A DNA stretch of 64,000 nucleotides from JALZMG01 sp963844175 (GCA_963844175.1 CAWJNE010000024.1:97602-161601), one strand, 5' to 3'. Shown: positions 25,584 to 35,814, counted from the first letter of the stretch. Notes: generated from the sequence alone by a model not told the origin. A program made the numbers and translations.

Positions 25584-26924
25584 ATGCCCGGCCCCCGCCG
25601 CCACCCCTCCAGCGTCGTCCCCGAGACGTTCCTGCACGGGGACTCGGCGCTCGCTCGCCTGGCCCGCCCCGTGGCCCAGTTCCTGCGCGTCGAGGCCAGC
25701 GGAGGGATCCTGCTCGTCGCAGCGACGATCGTCGCGCTGGTCTGGGCCAACTCCCCGTGGTCCGATGCGTACGACCAGCTGTGGTCGACGCGCGTCAACG
25801 TGACGGTGGGGAGCTTCCGGTTCGACGAGGACGTGCTGCACGTGATCAACGACGGGCTGATGGCGGTGTTCTTCTTCGTCGTCGGCCTGGAGATCAAGCG
25901 CGAGCTGGTGGCCGGTGAGCTGCGTGACCGGCGCAACATCGCGCTGCCGGCGATGGCGGCGCTCGGGGGCATGGCCGTGCCGGCCCTGATCTACGCGGCG
26001 ATCAACACCGGCGGACCCGGCGGCGAGGGGTGGGGGATCCCGATGGCCACCGACATCGCCTTCGTGCTGGCCGTCGTGACCGTCCTCGGCCGGCGCGTCC
26101 CGAGCGCTCTCAAGGTGTTCCTCCTCACGTTGGCGATCGTCGATGACATCGGCGCCATCGTGGTCATCGCCGTCTTCTACAGCGGCGGCATCGAACTCGT
26201 CCCGCTGGCGATCTCGGGGCTGATCGTCGCCGCCGTCATCGCCATGCGCGCAGGGCGCATCGCCGCCACCCCGCTCTACGTGATCGCTGGGTTGGCGCTG
26301 TGGCTCACCGTCCACGAGTCGGGCGTCCACGCCACCATCGCCGGCGTGGTGATGGGACTGTTGGTGCCGGCGCGACCGCAGCAGTCGGCGATCGAGGCCG
26401 ACGCCATCGTCGACGCCCTGGAGGACCGCCACCAGCTATCGGCCGAGGAGGTGCGCACGACGGCCGCAGCCATCAGGCGCTCCGTGTCGACCTGCGAGCG
26501 GCTGATCGAGTCGATCCACCCGTGGACCAGCTACTTGATCGTGCCGCTGTTCGCCCTGGCCAACGCCGGCATCACGCTGAGCGGCGATCACATCGGTGCG
26601 GCGCCACGAGTGGTCGCCGGCGTGGTCGTCGGGCTGGTCGTCGGCAAGATCGTCGGGATCACCGGCTTCGTCTGGCTGGCGACGCGCTTCGGCGTCGCTG
26701 CCCTCCCCGACGGTGCGGGGTGGCGGCAGCTGTTCGGCGCGTCGGCGCTCGCCGGGATCGGCTTCACGGTGTCGCTGTTCGTCACCGGCCTCGCGTTCGA
26801 GGGCGACGACGTGGTCGGGGACGCCGCCCGGGTCGGCATCCTCATCGCGTCGACGGTTGCCGCCGCCGTCGGGTCCCTCGTCTTCATCGTCAGCAGGACC
26901 AGCACGTCCAGCGCGGACGACTGA
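25584..26924 (+). CDS. nhaA: NhaA Na+/H+ antiporter
   Basis: 446 residues, about 12 helices. The ion site is visible in LTLAIVDDIGAIVVIA (the Asp pair) and the half-helix TDIAFVLAVVTVLG. The start has the family ASGGILLVAATIVALVWANS helix, and ALANAGITLSG and GIGFTVSLFV are also conserved. It extrudes Na+ in exchange for about two protons at the cytoplasmic membrane. A good AGGAG ribosome-binding site precedes ATG 25584. It follows the Mrp operon, giving two independent sodium-extrusion systems in tandem. Confidence 0.95.
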   Translation: MPGPRRHPSSVVPETFLHGDSALARLARPVAQFLRVEASGGILLVAATIVALVWANSPWSDAYDQLWSTRVNVTVGSFRFDEDVLHVINDGLMAVFFFVVGLEIKRELVAGELRDRRNIALPAMAALGGMAVPALIYAAINTGGPGGEGWGIPMATDIAFVLAVVTVLGRRVPSALKVFLLTLAIVDDIGAIVVIAVFYSGGIELVPLAISGLIVAAVIAMRAGRIAATPLYVIAGLALWLTVHESGVHATIAGVVMGLLVPARPQQSAIEADAIVDALEDRHQLSAEEVRTTAAAIRRSVSTCERLIESIHPWTSYLIVPLFALANAGITLSGDHIGAAPRVVAGVVVGLVVGKIVGITGFVWLATRFGVAALPDGAGWRQLFGASALAGIGFTVSLFVTGLAFEGDDVVGDAARVGILIASTVAAAVGSLVFIVSRTSTSSADD

Positions 26925-26939
26925 TCGGCCGCCGGCGGG

Positions 26940-28196
26940 TCAGGCCTGCGTGCCGACCTTGAGGTCGCGGAACGGGCTCGTCGTGTCGATCCCCGGTTCC
27001 TTCGGCAGGCCGAGCACCCGCTCGCCGACGATGTTGCGCATCACCTCGTCGCTGCCGCCGGCGATGCGCATCCCGGGGTTGCCGACCACGAACTGCGACC
27101 AGGCGTACGTGCCCCACTCACCCGTGTCGGCGGTGAGCTTGGGCCCGAGCACCGAGCTCACGAAGTCGCTGAGGTCCATGGCCAGTTGCGTTCCGGCCAG
27201 CTTGGCGATGCTCAGCTCGGGCCCAGGGGTCTGGCCGGCGCGGATCTTGTCCAGCGCCCGCTGGTTCGTGTACTGGTTGACCCGCGAGTGGACGATCAGG
27301 TCGGCCAGCCGCTGGCGCACCAGCGGATCGTCGCTGAGGCCGAAGGCCTTGGTCATCTCGACGGCGCGGGTGAGCAGACCGGACGTCCCACCGCCGGCGC
27401 CGCCGGCGCCGATCGCCGCCCGCTCGTTCATCAGCGTCGTGAGCGCGACGTTCCAGCCGTTGTTGACATCGCCCAGCCGGTGGTCGTCGGGGATCCGTAC
27501 GTCGGTGAAGAAGACCTCGTTGAAGCTGGCCCCGCCGGTCATCTGCCGCAAGGGCCGGATCTCGACGCCCGGCGCCCGCATGTCGACGACGAACCCGGTC
27601 AGGCCGCGGTGCTTGGGCTGGTCGGCGTCGGTGCGGGCGATGATCTCGCCGATGTCGCTGTACTGGGCACCCGACGTCCACACCTTCTGCCCGGTCAGCA
27701 CCCACTCCTCGCCGTCGCGCACGGCGCGGGTCTGCAGGCTGGCCAGGTCGCTCCCGGCCCCCGGCTCGGAGAACAGCTGGCAACCGACGATGTCGGCCCG
27801 GTACATCGCCCGCAGGTACTGCTCCTTGGCCGCTGGCGATCCGTGGGCCAGGATCGTCGGCGCCACCATGCCCAGCCCGATCCCGAAGAACCCCTGGTTG
27901 GGGACGTCGTAGCGGCCCTCCAGCGCGTCGTAAGCCCGCTGGTGCGAGGCCGGCAAGGAGCGCCCGCCGAACTCCTCCGGGCCGGTGATCCAACCGAACC
28001 CGGCATCGAACCGCTTCGCCCGCCACTTCTGCGCCTTGGCCAGCAGCTCGAGCTCGGCCTCCCGATCGCGCTCCTCGAACATGGCGACGTTGTCGGGACC
28101 CTGGCCCCACACGAAGCGGCGCTCGGCCTGCTTCTGCTCGGCGTTGGCGTTGAGGAACTCAGTGACCTCGGCCCTGAAGTCGTCGATGCTGATCAC
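26940..28196 (-). CDS. Acyl-CoA dehydrogenase
   Basis: 418 residues with the three-domain fold: N-terminal helices, the FAD/acyl site LFSEPGAGSDLASLQTRA with VLTGQKVWTSGA, and the C-terminal helical domain with GGSDEVMRNIVGERVLGLP. A flavoprotein that makes the alpha-beta double bond of an acyl-CoA; chain specificity is unknown. GTG 28196 is chosen because TACCGT lies exactly 7 nt upstream. It is convergent to nhaA with a 15-bp gap. Confidence 0.93.
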   Translation of the reverse strand: MISIDDFRAEVTEFLNANAEQKQAERRFVWGQGPDNVAMFEERDREAELELLAKAQKWRAKRFDAGFGWITGPEEFGGRSLPASHQRAYDALEGRYDVPNQGFFGIGLGMVAPTILAHGSPAAKEQYLRAMYRADIVGCQLFSEPGAGSDLASLQTRAVRDGEEWVLTGQKVWTSGAQYSDIGEIIARTDADQPKHRGLTGFVVDMRAPGVEIRPLRQMTGGASFNEVFFTDVRIPDDHRLGDVNNGWNVALTTLMNERAAIGAGGAGGGTSGLLTRAVEMTKAFGLSDDPLVRQRLADLIVHSRVNQYTNQRALDKIRAGQTPGPELSIAKLAGTQLAMDLSDFVSSVLGPKLTADTGEWGTYAWSQFVVGNPGMRIAGGSDEVMRNIVGERVLGLPKEPGIDTTSPFRDLKVGTQA

Positions 28197-28203
28197 GGGG
28201 CAG

Positions 28204-28209
28204 ACGGTA
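28204..28209 (-). promoter_or_regulatory. -10 element of the acyl-CoA dehydrogenase gene
   Basis: TACCGT on the minus strand, 7 nt, then GTG 28196. Confidence 0.45.
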
Positions 28210-28234
28210 CGCGGTGCAGGGTGGGGACACAGCA

Positions 28235-28261
28235 ACGGGGAGCAGGAAACCTGCTCCCCGT
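28235..28261 (-). terminator. Hairpin downstream of the YcaO-like gene
   Basis: A 12-bp perfect stem with a 3-nt loop, about 170 bp after the YcaO-like stop and 38 bp before the dehydrogenase start. No U-tract follows on the minus strand. Confidence 0.55.
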
Positions 28262-28433
28262 CGGTTTACTCACGCTGCTGTTTGCTGGTGGCGGCGGAGG
28301 TCACAGCGTCGAGCTGTTGGTCCCGGCGACGTGTGAAGGGCGGGCGGACAACTTCACACGACCATCGAGCAACTCACGAGGCCGAGCATTGCGGACTCGC
28401 TCGACACACCGATCACTACCGCCGCCACATGGG

Positions 28434-29157
28434 TCAGTCGACCGTCGGTGCGTCCCACCGCCGTCCCGGATCGTCGTTCGCGACGAGCTGGACGGAGTAC
28501 CGGACGACCCCCGCCTTGCGGATCAGGGGCGTTGCCAGGTCGACGCTGACCACACCGAGCCCGGCTCGGTCGAGCAGCTCCACGACGGTGTCCACCTCGG
28601 CGGCGTCGCCGATGCGCCCGTCGTCGCCGTACAGCGCCCGGTGGACGGCGTTGGCCCACGTCGCCCCCGCCCCCCAGCGTGCCGTGCCCTGACCGAGGAT
28701 CACGATCGTCGGGACGTCGTGGCCGATGCGACCATCCAGGACGACCAGGTCGTCCGCCCCGCTGTTCAACACCCCGTCGATCAACGGGAGGTCGTCGCCG
28801 CGCTCCCAGGCCTGCAGGGCCTCCCAACCCAGCCGGTCGCTGATGCCGGTCAGCAGGGCGCCGTCGCGGGTCCGCGCCGTCGCCAACCCGACGGGGCGTG
28901 GATGCTGCGGATCGGTCGACTCGTCGGCGTCGGACCACACGGCGTTGGCGGCGATCCAGCACGGCCGATCGTCGGCATCTCGAGCGGCGACCAGCCGGTC
29001 GCTGTCGACTCGCGTACGCTCGAGCAGCTCGCCGGTGACCATAGACCGCTCGATGGCGCAGCGCGACGACGGACCCGCGTCCGACACGCAGGGTCGGGGT
29101 GGCGCTGGGACGAGGCGGCTCCGTCCACAGCGGGGTGAGGTCCGAGATCATCGTCAT
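28434..29157 (-). CDS. YcaO-like domain protein, short and frame-broken
   Basis: About 240 residues after repair. The middle (PVGLATARTRDGALLTGISD then EALQAWERGDD) resembles the NGLAAGxxxEEA...E(x)IERD core of YcaO cyclodehydratases, and VVSVDLATPLIRKAGVVR resembles their C-terminal DLTTPD strand. YcaO enzymes activate peptide backbones with ATP to make azolines. This copy is about half the usual length and no precursor peptide or dehydrogenase partner is nearby. The first 24 residues (MTMISDLTPLWTEPPR...) are one frame away from the rest, fixed by removing a base near 29091. Remote homology only. Confidence 0.45.
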
Positions 29158-29302
29158 GGTCAGTCCATCTGATCGCGGAGGGGTCACAGTGGCGTGGCAC
29201 AGCGTCCCGCCGACGTCGTGGGACGAGGCAGGGACGGCACCCACGGCATCATTGGTACATGTCTCGTACTGTCACGGCCCGTTCATCCGCTCCGACCGAG
29301 GG

Positions 29303-29350
29303 CGGCCCCCGCAACTGGTGCCGAGGCGGTCCCCGCAACTGGTGAGGGCG
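29303..29350. repeat. Short direct repeat in a non-coding gap
   Basis: CCCCGCAACTGGTG occurs at 29307-29320 and 29331-29344, a 24-bp period. The gap 29158-29388 has no other recognisable feature. Confidence 0.7.
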
Positions 29351-29388
29351 GCGACTTCGTCGCGCAGCGCAACGTCAATCGAACTCGA

Positions 29389-29408
29389 GGAGCCCCGGTC
29401 GGGGCTCC
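29389..29408 (-). terminator. Terminator hairpin of the 29418 regulator
   Basis: GGAGCCCC-GGTC-GGGGCTCC, an 8-bp perfect stem, 9 bp past the minus-strand stop at 29418. Confidence 0.65.
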
Positions 29409-29417
29409 ACGACCGCG

Positions 29418-32253
29418 TCAGGCCCCCGCAGCCTTGTCCCGGACGAGCGCTCGGCGCTGATCGCGCGCCGCGCTCGGCAGCGCCCCGCCGAGCTCCCTCG
29501 CCACCTCGGTCGCGTCGTCGAGCACGGCAATCGCCGCGGCGACGCGATCCTGCAGGGTGAGGAGTTCGGCCAGCCTGACGTATCGCGAATCGGTGTAACG
29601 ATCGAGTCGCAGTGCGCGTTCGGCCAGTGACTGCGCAAGTGGCAGGTCGCCGGCGTCCTCGGCTTGCACGGACAGCAGATCGAACAATCCGATCAGTTGC
29701 TGTTCGGCGGCGCGCCGCGCGGTGATCGCCCACTCGTCGTACTCGAAGTCGACGAAGACCGTCCCGTCGCCGGCCTCGATGGCGTCGTGGGCGAGGCGGC
29801 CGGCCAGCTCGGGGTCGGCGCGAGTGGCGGACAGCGCGTCGCGGGCCAGGCGGTCGAACTCGAGCAGGTCGCAGCTCACGCCGGGAGCCAACCGCACACC
29901 GGACCCGGACCGCACGACCACGTCGCCGACGGCTCGGCGCAACCGCAGCAGCACGTTGCGCAGGCGGGTGCGACTCGTCTCGACGTCCTCGCCCGGCCAG
30001 ATCGACTCACCGAGTTGGTCGAACGTGGCCGAGCCACCGTTGGCGACCACGACCCCGACCAGTCGCTGCGGGTTGCCGCTCGGGATGGTGCGCGCATCGC
30101 CATCCTCGTGGACCGTCATCGGCTCGCCGACGACGCACAGTCGCAGTCTGGCCGTGGGACGCGTGGAGGGCGTAGCGGGCGCGCGTCGCATGGGACGAGC
30201 GGCCTCCGCCGCCGGACGCTCCAGCATCACTTGCAGCTCGCGGGCGACCCGGCCCTCGCCCATCGCCTCGGCGTCACCGAAACCGAGGGCGACGAGCTCG
30301 TGTTGCGACTCGGTGAAGAGGCGCCGGCGCGTCGTCGAGGCGATCCTGCTTGGCCGATGCGTACGCCCCGAGGAGCTTGACCAGCCACACGTGCGCCGGT
30401 GGGGTCGCCTGGAGCACCCCGTCCAGGTCACCGAGCACGCCACGGCGGGCGTCCAGCAGGAAGCCGGTCGAGTTGACCTGGTCCGGGTAGATGTCCCGGC
30501 GGGCGACGGCGCGGGCGAAGTAGCGCTGGGCGAGCTCCAGCTCACCGAAGGCGCCGAGCATGTTCGTCACGTCGCAGAGGAACGGCACGCCGTGCATGTC
30601 GTCGTCGTCGCTCAACGCCGTGTTCTCCGCGCTGGCGATCCAGCGCAGGGTCGCCGACAGGTCGTTGCGGCGGGCGGCGACCAGCGCTCGGCCCCAGGCC
30701 GCGGCGGCGATCAGGCGCGGGTTCTCGTGGACGTAGCCGATGTCCGTGGCCCGCACGAACCTGGCGTCGGCCGAGTCGAGACGGTTGGCGTTGTAGAGGA
30801 CGAACCCCTCGATGAGCGTCGTCATCGAACGCTCGGCGTCGGAGAGGTCGGTCGTGGCGAGCAGTTGGCTGAGCTGCCCGAGCGCCTCGTCGAACCTGCC
30901 CAACAGCACGAGTGGACCGAGCGCCAGGTCACGCCGGCAGGCCCTCGCCCTGGCCGGCTCGCCGCAGGCGTCCCAGGCCCCGGCGGCGATGCGATGGCAC
31001 TCCGCGGCGCGCTGGAGGTCGTGGCGGGCGTCGGACGTCGTGCCGCACTCGGCGAGGACCTCGTAGGCCCGGGCAAACGTCCCCTGCTCGCCGTCACCGA
31101 TCTCGACCAGTGCCTGGTTGGCGGCCCGCGCCGCCTCCTCGCGCCGGCCCTCGGCGAGGCACGCCCGTGCCGCCTCGACCGCCACCCGACGACGGACCGC
31201 GGGGTCGCCGTCGGCGGCCAGCTGGACGGCCCGGTCGATGTCGCGCGTCGCCGAGTCCAGCCGCCCGATGGCCCGGCTGGCCGTCGCCCGCCGCAGCAGC
31301 AGCAGCGGCTCGCGCTCGGTGGCCGGTCCGAGTCGCCCGAGGAGGCTGAGCAGGGTCTGCGGCTCCACCGTGTCCGTGATGGACTCGCTGAGCTCCATCA
31401 CGCGCTGCGTCGCTCGACGGTGGTCGCCGGCGTCGAGCAGCAGGTTCGTCGCCTCGATGGTCCAGCCCCGCTCGAACAGCTCGCCCGCCAGTCGCTCGGC
31501 GATCGACCGGTCGACGGGACCGGCGCGGAACGACGGGGCCATCGCCAGCTCGACGCCACCCGTCAAAGGGCGACGCAGCGGGATGCCTGCGTCGACGGCT
31601 CGGTCGACGAACCCGGGCCCGGCCAAGCGGTCGAGGAGCGCGCGGTCGAGCCCCGGCGCCCGAGCGAGCAGCCCGACGATGGCGGCGTCACGCGGGCCGA
31701 CCCGCTCCAACGCCTCCGCCGTCGCCGATCGCACCAGGCGCGCCGTGAGCCCGACCGGATCGGAATGGGCGAGCCGCTGGCTCTGCTCCAGCGCGTTGGC
31801 GACGATCCGCACGCAGCCGTCGGCCGCCTCGAGCACCTGGTGCGCCGATTCGGCACCGTCGACGAGCGCGCCCACGATGTCCTCGGCCGTCAACGTCATG
31901 GCGTGCGTGTCGATGACGAGCGCGTCGGCGAGGGCGGCGACCTCGAGCACCTCGTCGGGCAGCAGCCGGCCGGCGACGAACAGCCGCCGGCTCGGGTCGT
32001 CGGGCTCGGCCTCCTCGATGAGCCCGACGAGATCGGCAACGGCTCCGGCATCGAGCTGGTGGGCGTCGTCGATGACCAGCGTTCCCGCGGGTCGATTCGC
32101 CGGGACGACGCCCCTCAGTCGGGTGACACCGTCGCCGGCGGCGCGACGCAGCAGCCAGGACTTGCCGTAGCCGGCTGGTGCCTCGACCAGCACCACACAG
32201 GGGGTGTCGGGCCCTGTCAGCCGACCCAGCAACGGCGCGCGGGGGAGACGCAT
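29418..32253 (-). CDS. Large ATPase/TPR regulator with C-terminal SARP-type domain (one frame break)
   Basis: About 945 residues after repair. The N-terminus is a MalT/STAND-like NTPase: EAPAGYGKSWLL (P-loop near residue 28) and LVIDDAHQLD (Walker B). A long TPR-like helical region runs to about residue 640. The last 250 residues are a winged-helix OmpR-like DNA-binding domain (GDARTIPSGNPQRLVGVVV...LRRAVGDVVVRSGSG) plus a BTAD helical domain. The frame changes near 30326: one surplus G there, when removed, joins DRLDDA to RRLFTESQHE. The DNA-binding domain at the C-terminus reverses the usual SARP order. A TACACT -10 lies at 32265-32270. It is divergent from a LuxR-type ATPase regulator. Confidence 0.8.
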
Positions 32254-32369
32254 GGCGTCGAACAAGTGTAACCCCCGGGTTGCTCGCCCGGGATCGCAGG
32301 CAGTCGGCAGGCCGAGATAGGTCGATCGCCCGATGTGCGCCGGTGCCTTAGTGGTGCATCTTGAGTCCC

Positions 32370-32561
32370 ATGCACGCCTACTTCTCCATCGAGCTCGCCG
32401 AGCAACGGCGGAGCGAACTGACCCGGTCACGACCGGCCCGGCGTGTCCGCGCCTGGCGCTGGCGACGTCCGGCCGCACCGGCCGCACCAGCGTTGCGCCT
32501 CGTCGATCCACTTCCTCCCCGGGGGGATCGGCGCGCCGCTGACGACCGCCGTGTCGCCTGA
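32370..32561 (+). CDS. Small basic protein (hypothetical)
   Basis: 63 residues: MHAYFSIELAEQRRSELT, then an Arg/Ala/Pro-rich tail. Short proteins with this kind of start (an amphipathic helix with ELAEQRRxEL) are common in actinobacteria, but I know no function. TTG 32361 is an alternative start. It lies alone in the divergent region between the two large regulators, which otherwise holds only their promoters. Confidence 0.45.
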   Translation: MHAYFSIELAEQRRSELTRSRPARRVRAWRWRRPAAPAAPALRLVDPLPPRGDRRAADDRRVA

Positions 32562-32588
32562 TCCAGACGACCGGCGGTCGTTCAGCGA

Positions 32589-32594
32589 TACCGT
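32589..32594 (+). promoter_or_regulatory. -10 element before the LuxR-type regulator
   Basis: TACCGT, 7 nt, then GTG 32602 in frame; it decides this start over ATG 32623 and upstream options. Confidence 0.45.
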
Positions 32595-32601
32595 CGACCA
32601 C

Positions 32602-35337
32602 GTGCTCGTCGGGCGCGTGGGGATGAGCCCGGTGATGGTCGGGCGGTCGAGTGCGACCAACCATCTCGTCGGTTTGATCGACGCCGCCGCCGTGATGACC
32701 GGTGACCAGCCGAACGTCGCCCTCGTCTCGGGTGAGGCAGGCATCGGCAAGACACGCCTTGTGCGCGAGACGCTCGCTGCGCTGCCCGCCGACGTCACCG
32801 CGATCGGCGTCTCGGCCCAGCCGGGCTCGATGAGCCGGCCGCTCGACGCCGTCGCCGCCCTCGTCCCGGCGGGCGTGGCCGACGAGGAGCAGGCCGACGC
32901 CGTGCTCGCCAGCATCAGGGCCGCCGTGCAGCGCGGGCCGACCATCCTCGTGATCGAGGACCTGCACTGGATCGACGCCGCCAGCGCCAACCTGATCGAC
33001 CGCATCGCCCAGCAGCCGTGGCCGAACCTGGTGCTCGTCGCCACCTATCGGCCGACCGACCTGGTGCGCGGTCAGCCCGGCGGCGAGCTGGTGCTGCGCT
33101 TGGAACGCCGTCACTCCGTCGAGCAGATCCGTCTCGAACGTCTCTGCCGGACAGACGTCGGCGCGATGGTCGCAGCGATCTCGGCGGTCACCCGCCAGGC
33201 GCCGTCGTCGGCGATGGTCGAGACGCTGTTCCGGCGCAGCAGCGGTGTGCCGTTCGTCGTCGAGGAGCTGCTGCGGGCGGCCGGACCGCAGGCGATCGTG
33301 TCCGACCTCCTCGAAGCCGACCTCCCGTGGTCGCTGGAGGAGGCCGTCCGCCAGCAGGTGGCGGAGCTGGAGCACGGCCATCGGCGACTCGTCGAGGCCC
33401 TCGCCGTCTACGGGCGGTCGGCGTCGTTCGACGCCCTGCGCATCGTCACCGAGGCCGCCGAGGACGAGCTGCTCGACGACCTCCGGGCGCTGGCGGCGGC
33501 GGGGGTCGTCATCGAGACGAGCGACGACCAGTTCTGGTTCTCGCACGCCCTCGTCGCCGAGGCGATCGTCGATCAGCTGCTCGGTCGGGAACGTCGGAGG
33601 TTGCACGAGCGGTGCTTCGAAGCGGTCCGCATGGCGGCCGTGCTCGACCACACCTCGCTGGCCCGCCACGCCCAGGGCGCCGGTCGCCACGACGAGGTGC
33701 CGGCGATCGCCCGCAAGGGCGCGGCGCGCTACCTGCAGCAGGGCTTCACGTTCGCCGCACTGCGCCTTGCTGCGGAGGGGCTCGGCGAGGCGCCGAACGA
33801 CCCGGAGCTGCTGGCCGTTGCCACCGAGGCGGCATGGCGCCTGGACTTCCAGGACGAGGCGCTCGACGCGGCGACGCGATGGCGTCGGGTCGCTGTCGAG
33901 GTGGCCGACCGCATCGAGGCGACCCGGTTCGTCGCCCGGCTGCACCACGAGCTCGGCGACGACGCGGCGTCGGTCGACGCGCTGGCCGAGCTCGAGCAGC
34001 TCGCCGCGTCGCTCGACGACGTCCAGACACGGGGCGTGGCGGAGGCAGCCGTCGCCCAGGTCCACATGATCAGCGGCCGTGCCGACGTGGCCCTCGGCTG
34101 GGCGGAACGAGCGCTCGCCGACGCCCGGGCGTCGGGCGACTCGGCGACGGAGGCCAAGGCACTCGTCGAGCGGGCCGGATCGACGGCGATGAGCGCCGGG
34201 CGCCCCCGCGCCGAGTCCCTGGCGGCGCTGGACGAGGCGCTCGCCGCGGCTCGCAGGGCCGGCGATTCGATCCTGCTGACGCGGGCCATCAACAACGGGT
34301 TGGAGCTGCTCCCGGCGCACTCGACGGAAGCGGCCGCGCTGCGCGCCGAGATGCAGGACGTCAGCAGCAAGGTGGGGTTCGACAAGCTGGGGACCGGCAC
34401 CGCACTGCTGTGGGAGGTCGACGCCGCCTTTGGTGACGGCGACCTGGCGGCGCTGCGCCGCGTCTCGGCAGAGGGTACGCAGTGGTGGGTGCGCCAGAGC
34501 TCAGCGGCCAAGGTGGTGTCGTCGGCCCAGGTCGACTACGCGCTCGAGGAGGGGCGGCTGACCGATGCCGCCGAGGCGCAGGCCGGGTTCGCCGCTTGCT
34601 GCCCGTCGGGCCACCGGCTCCATGCGCTGCGCCTCGAGCTGGCCGTCGCCGCCGCACGCGGCGACCGAGCAGCGGTGACGTCGCTGTTCGAGCAGTTGCC
34701 CGAAGCCGGTCCCCTCGACGATTCGGCATCCGCCCTCAACCACGTGATCGCCATCGTCGAGCAACTGCTGTTCGTCGGGGTGGCGCCATCCATCGTCCGG
34801 GATCGCCTGCTCGGCGGCTGGCTCGGTGAGCACCCGTCCGCGCCGGCGTTCCGCGCTCATGCCGATGGGCTGCTGCAGTTGGCCGAGGGCGATCGCCAGG
34901 GCGCCGCCGACGCGCTGGCGGCGGTGCTCGAGGCGCCGGACGAACGTCTGGCCCGGCCGGTGGTCGGCTCGTTGCGCACGGCTCGGGCGGAGGCGCTGCT
35001 CGGCATCGGCGACCGGGCCGCGGCGCTGGCCGTGGTCCGTCAGGCCATCGATGACGACCTGGCCCGGTGGCCGGGTGTGCGGCGCGATCGGGCCCAGGCC
35101 CTGGCCCGCCGCCTGGAGGGTGCGTCAGGGCGCGCCGACGGCGAGCTCACCGCTCGCGAGCAGGAGGTGGCGGCGCTGCTCGCCGATGGCCTGACGAACG
35201 GCCAGGTCGCCGAGCGGCTGTTCATCTCGCCCAAGACGGCGGCCGTCCACGTGTCCAACATCCTGACGAAGCTCGGGCTGTCGAGCCGGGCCGAGATCGC
35301 CGCCTGGGTCGTGCGCCACCAGCTCACCGCCGTCTGA
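32602..35337 (+). CDS. LuxR family ATPase transcriptional regulator (LAL type)
   Basis: About 911 residues. An N-terminal AAA/STAND ATPase has GEAGIGKT (about 44-51) and LVIEDLHWID (about 116-125). A TPR-like region follows, and a C-terminal LuxR helix-turn-helix, LTAREQEVAALLADGLTNGQ through LFISPKTAAVHVSNILTKLG, fills roughly residues 847-905. LAL regulators bind an inducer through the TPR part and activate transcription when ATP-bound. Its target is unknown; the Nfu-type gene lies convergent and 12 bp away, so it is not in an operon with it. Confidence 0.9.
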   Translation: MLVGRVGMSPVMVGRSSATNHLVGLIDAAAVMTGDQPNVALVSGEAGIGKTRLVRETLAALPADVTAIGVSAQPGSMSRPLDAVAALVPAGVADEEQADAVLASIRAAVQRGPTILVIEDLHWIDAASANLIDRIAQQPWPNLVLVATYRPTDLVRGQPGGELVLRLERRHSVEQIRLERLCRTDVGAMVAAISAVTRQAPSSAMVETLFRRSSGVPFVVEELLRAAGPQAIVSDLLEADLPWSLEEAVRQQVAELEHGHRRLVEALAVYGRSASFDALRIVTEAAEDELLDDLRALAAAGVVIETSDDQFWFSHALVAEAIVDQLLGRERRRLHERCFEAVRMAAVLDHTSLARHAQGAGRHDEVPAIARKGAARYLQQGFTFAALRLAAEGLGEAPNDPELLAVATEAAWRLDFQDEALDAATRWRRVAVEVADRIEATRFVARLHHELGDDAASVDALAELEQLAASLDDVQTRGVAEAAVAQVHMISGRADVALGWAERALADARASGDSATEAKALVERAGSTAMSAGRPRAESLAALDEALAAARRAGDSILLTRAINNGLELLPAHSTEAAALRAEMQDVSSKVGFDKLGTGTALLWEVDAAFGDGDLAALRRVSAEGTQWWVRQSSAAKVVSSAQVDYALEEGRLTDAAEAQAGFAACCPSGHRLHALRLELAVAAARGDRAAVTSLFEQLPEAGPLDDSASALNHVIAIVEQLLFVGVAPSIVRDRLLGGWLGEHPSAPAFRAHADGLLQLAEGDRQGAADALAAVLEAPDERLARPVVGSLRTARAEALLGIGDRAAALAVVRQAIDDDLARWPGVRRDRAQALARRLEGASGRADGELTAREQEVAALLADGLTNGQVAERLFISPKTAAVHVSNILTKLGLSSRAEIAAWVVRHQLTAV

Positions 35338-35349
35338 CGCGCCGGCTGG

Positions 35350-35814
35350 CTAGTTGTTCGCCTTCCAGCGCTCGCGCGCCGCCCGGCTGCGCTCGAGGAG
35401 GTGCATCGGGACGCGTTTGGCCGCCTCGGCCAGGGCGGCATCGCCCTCTCCCGACGGAGCCGCTGGGGCACCGTCGGCGGCCGGTTCCTCGTCGGGGACG
35501 AGGTCCTCGAACGACGGTGGCGCCATGCCCGGCTGCCAGTAGCGGTAGAGGTTGCGGACGACGTCCGACAGGCCGTCCGGCGATCCGCCCTTGGCCAGGT
35601 CGACGGTGACGATGTTGGAGTAGACGTGCACGGCGTCGACCTGCCCGGTGGCGAACAGGCGGCGGGCCAGTTCGGCGGCGGGTCGGGGTCCGGCGGCGTC
35701 GTCGGTGGTGCGGAATCGCTCGTGGCCCATGCCGGTCAGCGCCCGGTTGAGCTCGAAGCGGACGATGCCGGGCATCGGGCTCGGCTTCTCCGTCACGGCG
35801 ACCAGCTGACCCAT
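35350..35814 (-). CDS. Nfu/NifU N-terminal domain protein
   Basis: 154 residues. The N-terminal 90 residues match the Nfu_N fold: PMPGIVRFELNRALTGMG, an ELARRLFATGQVDAVHVYSN segment corresponding to the LFxIxGVxxVF motif, and TVDLAKGGSPDGLSDVVRNL. The CxxC-bearing NifU C-terminal domain is absent, so it cannot bind a cluster by that route. An acidic Ala/Pro linker and a basic end (RSRAARERWKANN) complete it. A role in Fe-S or redox biology is only inferred. Confidence 0.65.
   Translation of the reverse strand: MGQLVAVTEKPSPMPGIVRFELNRALTGMGHERFRTTDDAAGPRPAAELARRLFATGQVDAVHVYSNIVTVDLAKGGSPDGLSDVVRNLYRYWQPGMAPPSFEDLVPDEEPAADGAPAAPSGEGDAALAEAAKRVPMHLLERSRAARERWKANN

Noticed and set aside
28434..29157. 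A complete azole-peptide (TOMM) gene cluster
   Set aside because: No dehydrogenase, leader-binding protein or precursor peptide found around the YcaO-like fragment.
29158..29388. A small gene in the gap
   Set aside because: Only low-complexity frames without a ribosome-binding site or -10 geometry were seen.
32254..34320. Very long minus-strand open frame upstream of the 29418 regulator
   Set aside because: It is antisense to the LuxR-type regulator, has no recognisable domain, and arises from GC-rich codon bias; the real regulator starts at 32253.
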